A stretch of DNA of 64,000 nt from Scandinavium ludwigii_A (GCA_050516505.1 CP191518.1:3038001-3102000); one strand, 5' to 3'; positions 17,622 to 25,574 are shown, counted from the first letter of the stretch. The notes: a model not told the origin generated them from the sequence alone. Numbers and translations are program-made.

Positions 17622-18392
17622 ATGAAAAAGCCCGGTTTTCTTTCCGACAGTGACGCCCGCGACCTGGTGAAGGACGCAGAAAAGTTACTCAGCCCTGACC
17701 GCCGACGTGTGCTGCGCCAGGGACTCACTCTCGGCGGCATCATGATGCTGACCGGGTGTGATATCAGCGATAACGAAAGCGTCGAGACTGCGCTGTCCCG
17801 CATGTCCCGCTTCAATGACCGGGTGCAGGGTTTTCTGTTTAGCCACCGCAATCTGGCGCCGGAATATAAAGAATCCGACATTACCCGCCCGTTCCCGTTT
17901 AACGCCTTTTATGGCTGGGATGACATTCCACAGATTGATGGCCGTGATTTCCAGCTGGACATTAGGGGTCTGGTGCGCGACACCAAACGCTGGACGCTGC
18001 CTGAGCTTTATCAAATGCAGCAGGTCAGCCAAATCACCCGCCATATTTGCGTCGAAGGCTGGAGCGCCATCGGCAAATGGGGCGGCGTGCCGTTTGCCCA
18101 TTTCTTACAGTTAATTGGCGCTGATATGCGCGCGAAATATGTCAGCTTCCACTGCGCGGATGATTACTACACCAGCATTGATATGGCCACCGCGTTGCAT
18201 CCGCAAACGCTGCTGGCCCTGACCTGGGATAACAAAGTTCTCCCCCCGGAATACGGCTATCCAATGAAAATCCGTATCCCGACCAAGCTCGGCTACAAAA
18301 ACCCAAAACACGTTTTATCCATCGAAGTCACCAATCGTTTCCCGGGCGGTTACTGGGAAGACCAGGGCTACAACTGGTTTGGTGGCAGTTAA
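17622..18392 (+). CDS. YedY/sulfite-oxidase-fold molybdopterin oxidoreductase, putative Tat lipoprotein
   Basis: The 256-aa protein has the SUOX/MsrP molybdopterin fold. The Mo-ligand Cys is C143 in RHICVEGWSAIGKWGG; further family motifs are VSFHCADDYYTSID and YGYPMKIRIPTKLGYKNPK. The leader has RRR (27-29) then VLRQG and a hydrophobic run ending LTGC (Cys46) followed by Asp. That reads as a twin-arginine signal with a lipobox, and Asp at +2 favours the inner membrane. AAGGAG precedes the ATG, 9 nt after the cytochrome gene. By family it could reduce methionine sulfoxide or another S/N-oxide; the substrate is not shown by sequence. Confidence 0.85.
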   Translation: MKKPGFLSDSDARDLVKDAEKLLSPDRRRVLRQGLTLGGIMMLTGCDISDNESVETALSRMSRFNDRVQGFLFSHRNLAPEYKESDITRPFPFNAFYGWDDIPQIDGRDFQLDIRGLVRDTKRWTLPELYQMQQVSQITRHICVEGWSAIGKWGGVPFAHFLQLIGADMRAKYVSFHCADDYYTSIDMATALHPQTLLALTWDNKVLPPEYGYPMKIRIPTKLGYKNPKHVLSIEVTNRFPGGYWEDQGYNWFGGS

Positions 18393-18431
18393 ACCAAGAC
18401 GCACTTCACAACGAAATAATGAGGAATTCCC

Positions 18432-18740
18432 ATGAAAAAATTAATGCTTGCAGCTGCTGCCGTCTCTGCCCTGGTGATGTTTAACGTTCAGGCCGCCGAC
18501 AGCATGAGCAAAGACAGTATGGCCAAAGACAACATGTCAATGTCTCACGACGGCATGGCCAAAGACGGGATGTCAAAATCCCATGACCCGATGTGTAAAG
18601 ACGGCATGTGTAAAGACGGTATGAAGAAGGACACCATGAAAACAGACAGCATGGGCAAAATGGATAACATGTCGAAAGACGGCATGAAAAAGGATGAGAT
18701 GAAGAAAGATGAGATGAAAAAAGACAGTATGTCTCAATAA
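18432..18740 (+). CDS. Exported methionine-rich MXKDX pentapeptide-repeat protein
   Basis: The 102-aa product has a Sec signal peptide (about residues 1-21, cut after VQA) and an 81-residue mature part made almost wholly of M-x-K-D-x units. I count 17 Met (about 21%), many Lys and Asp, and two Cys (MCKDGMCKD). The mature part contains no other domain. GAGGAA precedes the ATG, 39 nt after the molybdoenzyme stop, and a terminator follows at once, so it is the last gene of the operon. Met-rich MXKDX proteins next to YedY-like enzymes are known as sacrificial hypochlorite scavengers (MrpX of Azospira). Metal binding is an alternative. Confidence 0.85.
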   Translation: MKKLMLAAAAVSALVMFNVQAADSMSKDSMAKDNMSMSHDGMAKDGMSKSHDPMCKDGMCKDGMKKDTMKTDSMGKMDNMSKDGMKKDEMKKDEMKKDSMSQ

Positions 18741-18746
18741 GATGAC

Positions 18747-18784
18747 AGGCCGGGCGTGGCGCTCTCGCCGCCCGGTCTCATTTT
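18747..18784 (+). terminator. Terminator of the cytochrome-molybdoenzyme-MXKDX operon
   Basis: A strong GC stem (CCGGGCG with GCCCGG flanks, inner GGCG/CGCC) is followed by CTCATTTT. It overlaps the stop codon of the convergent rlmC. Confidence 0.65.
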
Positions 18785-19910
18785 AACGTCGAATCAACAG
18801 CGTCAGCACTTCGTAGTGGGCGGTGTGAGGGAACATATCAAACAGTTGCACGCGCACGACACGGTAATCCGCCAGATGACTAAAATCTTTCGCCATCGAC
18901 TGCGCATTGCAGCTGGAATAGATAATAAACGGCGGCGCCATGTCGCTGAGATAGTCGCATAACGCTTTGCCAATCCCACGGCGCGGCGGATTTACCAGCA
19001 CCAGCTCTGGCACGCTCCCCTGATCGGTCGCAAACTGCGTGGAATCGAGCGCCTGAAAATGCAGATTCTGTAGTCCCAATTCCGCAGCCGACTGCTTCGC
19101 ACAGGCAATGGCTTCCGGAGCGATTTCTATTCCGGTTAGCTGCATGTCTGGCGTGGCGCAATGCAACCCAAAACCGCCCACGCCGCAAAAGAGGTCCCAC
19201 ATATGCTGAACCGGTAAGGCTCGCACCCAATCGCGCGCGGTGGCATACAGTGCACTCGCCACCGTCGGGTTTGTCTGGAAGAAACTTTGCGGGCGGATCC
19301 ACAGCGGCACGTCGTTAAAACGCTCGGCCAACGCCTGCTGGTCAGTGAGGAAAATCTCCTGCTCGCCTTCCATGATTGCCATGTGCACCGGCTGGATATT
19401 CACTGAAATCACTTTTAGCTGCGGCAGTTGAGCCTGTAACCACGGCAGCGCCGCGCGCAGCTGTTCCAGCTTGGCATCCGAGCGCAGGACAAAGCGCAGC
19501 ATCATCCCGCCGTCGAGCTGGCTTTCGGTCAGCAGCAGATATTTCAACTCGCCCCGTTTACGCGCGACGTTATACGGCGTCAGTCCCGCGCGGGCGATAA
19601 AGGGTTTAAGGGCGGTAAATATCGGGGCAAACGAGGCGGGATACAGCGGGCAGTCGCATAAATCTTCCGGCGTGCCGTCGCGATGCAGCATCCCGAGCAG
19701 CGGTTTTTCGACGCTGCCGCTGACAACCATTTTGGCTTTGTTACGAAAACCCGTTTCCGGGCCGCTGACTGGCGCGCACCACTCTTCTACCGTAGAAGAC
19801 GACAGCAGTTGCTGAAGATCCGCCATTTTGGCGGCAAGCTGTTGGGATACCGGTTGTTCGAGCCACTGACAGGAGCGACAGCGTCCGGCATCATAGAGTG
19901 CGCACTGCAT
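18783..19910 (-). CDS. rlmC: 23S rRNA (uracil-747-C5)-methyltransferase RlmC
   Basis: The 375-aa, full-length protein binds a [4Fe-4S] cluster through Cys3, Cys11, Cys14 (MQCALYDAGRCRSCQW) and a fourth Cys in LCDCPLYP. The SAM-dependent methyltransferase domain shows DLFCGVGGFGL, the LVNPPRRGIG motif and catalytic Cys in IIYSSCNAQSM. It makes m5U747 in 23S rRNA. It was formerly called RumB/YbjF. Confidence 0.96.
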   Translation of the reverse strand: MQCALYDAGRCRSCQWLEQPVSQQLAAKMADLQQLLSSSTVEEWCAPVSGPETGFRNKAKMVVSGSVEKPLLGMLHRDGTPEDLCDCPLYPASFAPIFTALKPFIARAGLTPYNVARKRGELKYLLLTESQLDGGMMLRFVLRSDAKLEQLRAALPWLQAQLPQLKVISVNIQPVHMAIMEGEQEIFLTDQQALAERFNDVPLWIRPQSFFQTNPTVASALYATARDWVRALPVQHMWDLFCGVGGFGLHCATPDMQLTGIEIAPEAIACAKQSAAELGLQNLHFQALDSTQFATDQGSVPELVLVNPPRRGIGKALCDYLSDMAPPFIIYSSCNAQSMAKDFSHLADYRVVRVQLFDMFPHTAHYEVLTLLIRR

Positions 19911-19952
19911 ACAAAGACCTTTGAAATTCCAGGGGCCGGGATTGTATCACCG

Positions 19953-20426
19953 TTATTGCAGACGGAAAAACCGACGGCTGGCGGCGGGCACAAAAAGCAG
20001 CATCAACACCAGAATATCAGGCAGTTTTTGCATCACCAGCGACCGTAAAATTTCGCGTTTGGATTCGCCCGCAATGCTGAACAATTCAGGATAACCATAG
20101 CCCAGCGACGCGGACCACAGGTAGCCCGCGGCAATAACCTGCGTCAGGAAGTAGAGCCAGCGCGACCAGTTTCGCCCTTTGACCAGCGAAAAGGCACACC
20201 AAATTTCCACAAAAACCAGCACCAGACTCGCCATAAACACCAGCGTTAGCGCCCAGGTTTGTACGCTACGGCGCACGAATTCCACCATGCCCATGGGGCC
20301 CAGCAGATTAAGAAGCATCAGCAAATCCAGCGCACGAATCAGGATAATCGCGAGCGCCGCCACCTGCACCAGCGCAGGCACGTTCAGACGAGCATGAGAA
20401 TGTCGGGTTTTAGAAAAGAATCGCAA
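19953..20426 (-). CDS. ybjO: Inner membrane protein YbjO (DUF2593)
   Basis: The 157-aa protein has about four membrane helices (VAALAIILIRALDLLMLLN, LVFMASLVLVFVEIW, YFLTQVIAAGYLW, LVLMLLFVPA). The start is uncertain. In this frame the first usable codon is TTG 20426, with GGAAGG six bases upstream; an ATG 17 nt further up (20438-20440) is out of frame by one base, while E. coli YbjO begins with an ATG-led MEDE-type N-terminus. It lies downstream of potI but behind a terminator. Function unknown. Confidence 0.85.
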   Translation of the reverse strand: MRFFSKTRHSHARLNVPALVQVAALAIILIRALDLLMLLNLLGPMGMVEFVRRSVQTWALTLVFMASLVLVFVEIWCAFSLVKGRNWSRWLYFLTQVIAAGYLWSASLGYGYPELFSIAGESKREILRSLVMQKLPDILVLMLLFVPAASRRFFRLQ

Positions 20427-20441
20427 TTGTGGCCTTCCATG

Positions 20442-20472
20442 AAAACGTCTCCCCGGGAAACCCGAGGAGACG
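20442..20472 (-). terminator. Terminator of potFGHI
   Basis: CGTCTCC-CGGG-AAA-CCCG-GGAGACG forms an 11-bp stem with one internal mismatch. Read on the minus strand it is followed by TTTT, just after potI and before ybjO. Confidence 0.8.
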
Positions 20473-20501
20473 ATGACACAACGCTTTAGATTTTAAGCGG
20501 T

Positions 20502-21347
20502 TCAGCCGCGTCTTGCACGCTGGATATCGCGTACACGCTGCTTTTCAGACCTTGCCATGATGAACCAGGCGATGAAACCAACAATCCCGACCACGCCGAG
20601 GATAAGCGTCGCCAGGGCGTTGATTTCCGGGTTAACGCCCATCCGCACGTTGGAGAACACCAGCATCGGTAAGGTGGTTGCGCCCGGCCCGGACACAAAA
20701 CTGGCGATCACCAGGTCATCCAGCGATAGCGTGAACGCCAGCAGCCAGCCGGAAACCACCGCGGGCATAATCATCGGCAGCGTGATAACGAAAAAGACCT
20801 TTAATGGCGTTGCACCGAGATCCATTGCCGCCTCTTCAATCGAGCGGTCAAGTTCACGCAGTCGCGACGAAATCACCACCGCCACGTACGCGGTACAGAA
20901 GGTCACGTGCGCCAGCCAGATGGTGAACATCCCACGATCGGACGGCCAGCCGGTGGCGTGCCCGAGTGCTACGAACAGCAACAGCAGCGACAGGCCGGTG
21001 ATCACATCCGGCATGACCAGCGGCGCGGTTATCATAAACGCAAAGCCGTTCGCGCCACGGAAACGCCCGAAACGCACCATCACCACCGCGGCAATGGTGC
21101 CGAGAATGGCCGCCATCGTCGCCGCACAGGCGGCAATGGTCAGACTGAGGCCCACGGCGCTCATCATCGCCTCGTCGCGAAACAGTTCGCCGTACCAGCG
21201 CGTTGACCAGCCCGCCCACACCGTCACCAGCCGGGAGCTGTTGAAGGAGTAGATAACCAGCATCAGCATGGGCGCGTAGAGGAACGAGAACCCCAGGATC
21301 AGAATCAAAATACGCCACGGCGAGCGAACGACCGGTAAGTTGTTCAT
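20502..21347 (-). CDS. potI: Putrescine ABC transporter permease PotI
   Basis: The 281-aa inner-membrane permease has six helices and the EAA loop EEAAMDLGATPLKVFFVITLPMIMPA. ATG 21347 (MNNLPVVRSPWRI) matches the E. coli start; the upstream extension overlaps potH and is rejected. It overlaps the potH stop by 4 nt. It forms the channel with PotH for PotF-delivered putrescine. Confidence 0.96.
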   Translation of the reverse strand: MNNLPVVRSPWRILILILGFSFLYAPMLMLVIYSFNSSRLVTVWAGWSTRWYGELFRDEAMMSAVGLSLTIAACAATMAAILGTIAAVVMVRFGRFRGANGFAFMITAPLVMPDVITGLSLLLLFVALGHATGWPSDRGMFTIWLAHVTFCTAYVAVVISSRLRELDRSIEEAAMDLGATPLKVFFVITLPMIMPAVVSGWLLAFTLSLDDLVIASFVSGPGATTLPMLVFSNVRMGVNPEINALATLILGVVGIVGFIAWFIMARSEKQRVRDIQRARRG

Positions 21348-22297
21348 CCGTGTTCCCCCATCTGTTTTTGCTGATGTTTGTGGAACCACATAATCGGCAC
21401 AATCAGCAGCAGCAACATCACCACCGCCACCGCCGAGGCGACCGGCCAGTCGCGGTTATTAAAGAACTCCTGCCATAGCACGCGGCCAATCATGATGGTG
21501 TCCGGGCCGCCAAGCAGTTCAGGGATAACAAACTCCCCGACCGCCGGAATAAAGACCAGCATCGACCCGGCGATAATCCCGCCTTTGGTCAACGGCACGA
21601 TCACGCTGAAGAAGGTTTTCAGCGGCTTCGCGCCCAGGTCCAGCGAGGCTTCCACCAGCGAGTAATCAATGCGGGTCAGAGCGGTGTAAATCGGCAGCAC
21701 CATAAACGGCAGATAGGCGTACACAATGCCGATGTATACCGCCAGATTGGTGTGCAGAATTTCCAGCGGCTGATCGATAATCCCGGCCCACATCAGGACG
21801 TTATTCAGTACGCCGTTACTTTTCAGGATCCCCATCCACGCATACACGCGAATAAGGAACGAGGTCCACGACGGCAAAATCACCAACAGCAGCAGAATGT
21901 TACGCGTTGACGTCTTACTGTGCGCCACCGCCCAGGCCAGCGGGTAGCCGAGCAGCAGGCAGAAAACGGTCGAAATCGCCGCCACCTGCAACGACTGCAA
22001 ATACGCCTCGATATACAGCGGATCGTCCGCCAGTTGCAGGAAGTTGCCGATATTCAGCGTCAGGGTTATCTGGTCGTCGGCCCATTCCCACAGGTCGGTA
22101 TACGGGGGAATTGCACGCGCCATTTCCGCCAGACTGATTTTAAAGACAATCAGAAACGGCAGTAAAAACAGCAGGAACAGCCACAGATACGGCAGCGCGA
22201 TCACCCCTTTTCGCCCGTGCTTCATCTGCATTTTCGCCAGCCACACGGCAAAGCCGCCAGGCTGTTTTGCTCGAACCGGAGGTTCTAATGTACTCAT
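21344..22297 (-). CDS. potH: Putrescine ABC transporter permease PotH
   Basis: The 317-aa permease has six helices and the EAA loop VEASLDLGAKPLKTFFSVIVPLTKGG. The start is ATG 22297 (MSTLEPPV), with GAGG upstream inside the 11-nt gap to potG. It works with PotI, PotG and PotF. The periplasmic loop PPYTDLWEWAD is typical of the family. Confidence 0.96.
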   Translation of the reverse strand: MSTLEPPVRAKQPGGFAVWLAKMQMKHGRKGVIALPYLWLFLLFLLPFLIVFKISLAEMARAIPPYTDLWEWADDQITLTLNIGNFLQLADDPLYIEAYLQSLQVAAISTVFCLLLGYPLAWAVAHSKTSTRNILLLLVILPSWTSFLIRVYAWMGILKSNGVLNNVLMWAGIIDQPLEILHTNLAVYIGIVYAYLPFMVLPIYTALTRIDYSLVEASLDLGAKPLKTFFSVIVPLTKGGIIAGSMLVFIPAVGEFVIPELLGGPDTIMIGRVLWQEFFNNRDWPVASAVAVVMLLLLIVPIMWFHKHQQKQMGEHG

Positions 22298-22308
22298 TGC
22301 GCCCTCCT

Positions 22309-23442
22309 CTACACCGTCAGAACCACACAGCTGTCCGCATCCCAGCACAGACGCACTTCATCGCCCCAGGTCGGAAGACCTTTACGGTAACGATGTTCGT
22401 TCTGTAACTGGGCGCTGATCATCTGGCCACTTTTCAGGCGCACGTGATAAATCGACAGATCGCCGAGATAGGCGATGTGCACCACTTCCCCGACCGCAAA
22501 GTTATAGCCGTCGGCCGGGGGCTCCTCGCAGAGCATGATTTTTTCAGGACGCAGCGCCACGTAGACCGGCACGTTATCCAGTACCGACGCGTCGACGTCC
22601 ACCTTCAACGGATGCACCAGGCCCGGAGAATCAATCACCAGCCCTTCTTCCTGCCGCTCTTTCAGCAGCCCTTCGAACACATTCACCGAGCCGATAAACT
22701 CAGCGCTAAAACGGGTGGTCGGATGCTCGTAAATTTCTTCCGGTTCGCCGGTCTGCACGAACTTACCGCGGTTCATGATTGCGATGCGCCCGGCCATGGT
22801 CATCGCTTCTTCCTGGTCGTGCGTGACCATCACGCAGGTCACGCCGACGCGTTCGAGAATATCCACCACTTCGAGTTGCATCCGGTCGCGCAGTTTTTTA
22901 TCCAGCGCGCCCATCGGTTCGTCGAGCAGTAATAGTTTTGGCCGCTTGGCGAGACTGCGGGCCAGCGCCACACGCTGACGCTGGCCGCCCGAAAGCTGGT
23001 GCGGCTTGCGTTTGGCAAACTCCTGCATATGCACGAGGCTGAGCATTTCCTGCACCCGGGCGGTAATTTCCGCTTTCGGCAGTTTGTCCTGTTTCAAACC
23101 AAAGGCGATGTTCTGCTCCACCGTCATGTGTGGAAACAGCGCGTAGGACTGGAACATCATATTGATTGGGCGCTGATACGGCGGCACCTGCGACATATCG
23201 ACGCCATCCAACACAATCTGCCCGGCGGTGAGGGTTTCAAAACCCGCCAGCATACGCAGCAGCGTCGATTTCCCGCAGCCTGATGGGCCGAGCAGAGCAA
23301 AAATTTCGCCTTTATAAATGGTGAGACTCACGTCGTCGACGGCGTGCTGCCCGTCAAAGGATTTGGTCAGATTGCGGATTTCCAGCAGCGGAGTCAGCGC
23401 TTTAGGTGTTTTCGCATGTGGGCGTGGGATTGCGTCAGTCAC
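22309..23442 (-). CDS. potG: Putrescine ABC transporter ATPase PotG
   Basis: The 377-aa ATPase has Walker A GPSGCGKST, signature LSGGQRQRVALARSLA, Walker B LLLLDEPMGALD, and a C-terminal TOBE domain (about 300-377). The start is GTG 23442, which gives the E. coli length and has GGAG about ten bases upstream; longer starts run into the REP-like region. It couples ATP hydrolysis to putrescine import. Confidence 0.95.
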   Translation of the reverse strand: MTDAIPRPHAKTPKALTPLLEIRNLTKSFDGQHAVDDVSLTIYKGEIFALLGPSGCGKSTLLRMLAGFETLTAGQIVLDGVDMSQVPPYQRPINMMFQSYALFPHMTVEQNIAFGLKQDKLPKAEITARVQEMLSLVHMQEFAKRKPHQLSGGQRQRVALARSLAKRPKLLLLDEPMGALDKKLRDRMQLEVVDILERVGVTCVMVTHDQEEAMTMAGRIAIMNRGKFVQTGEPEEIYEHPTTRFSAEFIGSVNVFEGLLKERQEEGLVIDSPGLVHPLKVDVDASVLDNVPVYVALRPEKIMLCEEPPADGYNFAVGEVVHIAYLGDLSIYHVRLKSGQMISAQLQNEHRYRKGLPTWGDEVRLCWDADSCVVLTV

Positions 23443-23502
23443 GATGTTGCTCTCCGGCAAAAACAAACATTTGCATGGTCCGGTGCCATACAAAGAACAT
23501 CA

Positions 23503-23566
23503 CAGTGCAGCTGCACTGGCCTGGTGCGATTTATTCTTGCCCGGTGGCGTGCTGCTCACCGGGCAA
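23503..23566 (-). repeat. Perfect palindrome plus REP-like hairpin between potF and potG
   Basis: CAGTGCAG/CTGCACTG is a perfect 16-bp palindrome (23503-23518). TTGCCCGGTG (23537-23546) pairs perfectly with CACCGGGCAA (23557-23566) as a REP-like stem, 7 nt after the potF stop. Such intergenic hairpins commonly protect the 3' end of the upstream binding-protein mRNA. Confidence 0.75.
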
Positions 23567-23573
23567 AGCGGGT

Positions 23574-24686
23574 TTACTTCCCGGTTTTTACTTTGGTCCA
23601 GGAACGGGTGACGACGCGGTCAATTTTTGGTGACAGCACGCTCTGGGTGAACAATTTCGCCCGCACGTCCGCTGGCGGGTAAATGCCAGGGTTATCACGC
23701 ACTTCAGCGCTCAGCAACGGCGTTGCGGGTTTATTGGCGTTAGCGTAATACACGTGATTACTGATATTCGCCACCACGTCCGGGCGCAGCAGATAATTCA
23801 GGAACTGGTACGCTTCATCGGTATTTTTCGCATCTTTAGGGATGGCGAACATATCGAAGTAAACCATCGCCCCTTCCTTCGGAATGGTGTAGGCAATGTT
23901 CACGCCGTTTTTGGCTTCTTTCGCGCGGTTTGCCGCTTGCAGAATATCGCCGGACCAGCCAATCGAGACACAAATGTCGCCATTCGCCAAGTCGTTAATG
24001 TACTGAGAAGAATGGAAATAACGGATAGACGGACGCAGCTTCAACAGCAGATCGTTCGCCGAGCCGGTGTAATCTTTCGGGTCAGAACTGTTCGGATCTT
24101 TGCCGAGATAATGCAGTACCGCGGCATAGATTTCGCTTGGCGCATCAAGGAATGAAACGCCACAGCTTTTCAGTTTTTCGAGGTTTTCAGGCTTGAGAAT
24201 CAGATCCCAGCTGTTCACCGGCGCATCTTTGCCGAGCGCCGCTTTCACTTTATCGACGTTATAGCCGATGCCGGTGGTGACCATCATGTACGGGATCCCG
24301 TATTTATTATCGTGGTCGTTTTGCGCCACCAGCTTGAGCATTTCCGGATCGAGATTTTTGTAATTTGGCAGTTTGCTCTTATCAATCGGCTGGAAAATGC
24401 CCGCCTGCGACTGACGCTCGAGGAACTGAGACGATGGCACCACGAGGTCATAACCGGTGCTGCCCGCCATTAATTTACCTTCCAACACTTCGTTGGAATC
24501 AAATACGTCGTAAACCACTTTAATGCCGGTTTCTTTGGTGAAATTTGCCAGCGTGTCCGGCGCGATATAATCAGACCAGTTATAAATATGCAGCGTTTTT
24601 TGTTCAGCGGCGAGCGTGCCTGCAGAGACAGCCATCAGCGCACCCGCAATCAGACCCGTTAACCATTTCTTATTTAAGGCGGTCAT
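23574..24686 (-). CDS. potF: Putrescine periplasmic binding protein PotF
   Basis: The 370-aa product has a Sec signal peptide (about 1-26, ending TLAAEQ) and the polyamine-binding fold: YNWSDYIAPDTL, VVPSSQFLERQ and SIGWSGDILQA contain the expected ligand-pocket aromatic and acidic residues. It is the first gene of potFGHI, with a REP-like hairpin after it. AAGGAAAAG lies before the ATG. Confidence 0.97.
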   Translation of the reverse strand: MTALNKKWLTGLIAGALMAVSAGTLAAEQKTLHIYNWSDYIAPDTLANFTKETGIKVVYDVFDSNEVLEGKLMAGSTGYDLVVPSSQFLERQSQAGIFQPIDKSKLPNYKNLDPEMLKLVAQNDHDNKYGIPYMMVTTGIGYNVDKVKAALGKDAPVNSWDLILKPENLEKLKSCGVSFLDAPSEIYAAVLHYLGKDPNSSDPKDYTGSANDLLLKLRPSIRYFHSSQYINDLANGDICVSIGWSGDILQAANRAKEAKNGVNIAYTIPKEGAMVYFDMFAIPKDAKNTDEAYQFLNYLLRPDVVANISNHVYYANANKPATPLLSAEVRDNPGIYPPADVRAKLFTQSVLSPKIDRVVTRSWTKVKTGK

Positions 24687-24742
24687 ATCTCTTTTCCTTA
24701 TTAACGTCCGTTAACATGTGGACTAAAACATACGCACAGCGG

Positions 24743-24761
24743 TGCATGCAAAAATCATGCA
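24743..24761. promoter_or_regulatory. Inverted repeat upstream of potF
   Basis: TGCATG-N7-CATGCA lies 57-75 nt upstream of the potF ATG. It could be an operator, but I cannot assign a protein. Confidence 0.3.
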
Positions 24762-24785
24762 TATTTTGTCAGTCTGCAAAGAAAA

Positions 24786-24802
24786 GGAGAGAGCTTCTCT
24801 CC
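24786..24802 (-). terminator. Terminator facing ybjN, ending the ybjC-nfsA-rimK-ybjN transcript
   Basis: GGAGAGA-GCT-TCTCTCC is a perfect seven-bp stem. On the minus strand it is followed by TTTTCTTT. It lies about 290 nt after the ybjN stop and 100 nt before potF. Confidence 0.6.
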
Positions 24803-25091
24803 CGGCCGGCATAGCTCGCGATTGCCTCAGGATATTACGCGCCGCATCACGGTTAACGCAGTGTTTCACGCGCCCTGATAAGGCTTCGCAAGAATAACTT
24901 TAGCCAGGGTTCGAGGCTATAGCTCGGGTTAAAAAACGCCTTTTATCAATTTTTTATGCAAGATCACTTTATGGCGTAAGCCAACGAGGGCAATAGCGTG
25001 GTGAATCATGCTTTAAGAAGAGGTTAACAGCAGAATATTGGCGGGTTTTACGCAGTCGCGCGGGTGGCGACTGCGTTGATAACGAGGGACT
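24803..25091. other. Gene-free stretch between the terminator and ybjN
   Basis: No convincing ORF is seen. It contains a perfect 10-bp stem (ACGCAGTCGC 25050-25059 with GCGACTGCGT 25067-25076) just after the ybjN stop, without a T-run on the minus strand. It would form a long 3' untranslated region of ybjN if transcription runs to 24786. Confidence 0.5.
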
Positions 25092-25574
25092 TTAGTGAAG
25101 AAAATGGAATTTTGACTCTTCGATCGCTTGCTCTTCTTCTTCGTCGCCTTTAAACAGCAGCTGATGCGATGCGGCCTCGAGGATCACCATCGACACCTGC
25201 TCTTCGCTCTGGCGGAAGAACCATTCGAACTGCTCGCGCGTGACGCCTACGTTGACCGACAGCGTCTGGCACACCACCAACTTTGGCAGGTTATCATCCT
25301 GAATATCGAGGAACGCTTTCACCGTCAGCGAGCTGGCGTTGATGGAAGAGAGATCGGAGGCCAGCGGCAGCAGTGCCGAAGGCTTCACTTCAGCCAGCGC
25401 AGAAAAAAGCACGACGTTGTCGAGCAGATCGAGCTTGGCATCGAAAATGCCATCAAAATTCTGCATGTGCGGCAAGTGCAGCGCCTGACAGGTATCGCAC
25501 TCATAGAAGCTGATGCCCATTTCGTCGAGCCATTGACGTAGCGTATCCAGACCCGGAACGACGAGTGAATCCAT
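25092..25574 (-). CDS. ybjN: YbjN family protein
   Basis: The 160-aa soluble protein has the E. coli YbjN N-terminus (MDSLVVPGLDTLRQWLDEMGISF) and family length. The fold resembles type III secretion chaperone-like YbjN domains. In E. coli it has been linked to motility, biofilm and stress responses, but no biochemical activity is known. The C-terminal tail is very acidic (GDEEEEQAIEE). It is the last gene of ybjC-nfsA-rimK-ybjN. Confidence 0.94.
   Translation of the reverse strand: MDSLVVPGLDTLRQWLDEMGISFYECDTCQALHLPHMQNFDGIFDAKLDLLDNVVLFSALAEVKPSALLPLASDLSSINASSLTVKAFLDIQDDNLPKLVVCQTLSVNVGVTREQFEWFFRQSEEQVSMVILEAASHQLLFKGDEEEEQAIEESKFHFLH

Noticed and set aside
18432..18740. The MXKDX ORF as a low-complexity artefact or non-coding repeat
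   Set aside because: It has a good signal peptide, a ribosome-binding site, an operon position and a terminator right after it. Codons vary between repeat units while Met, Lys and Asp are kept.
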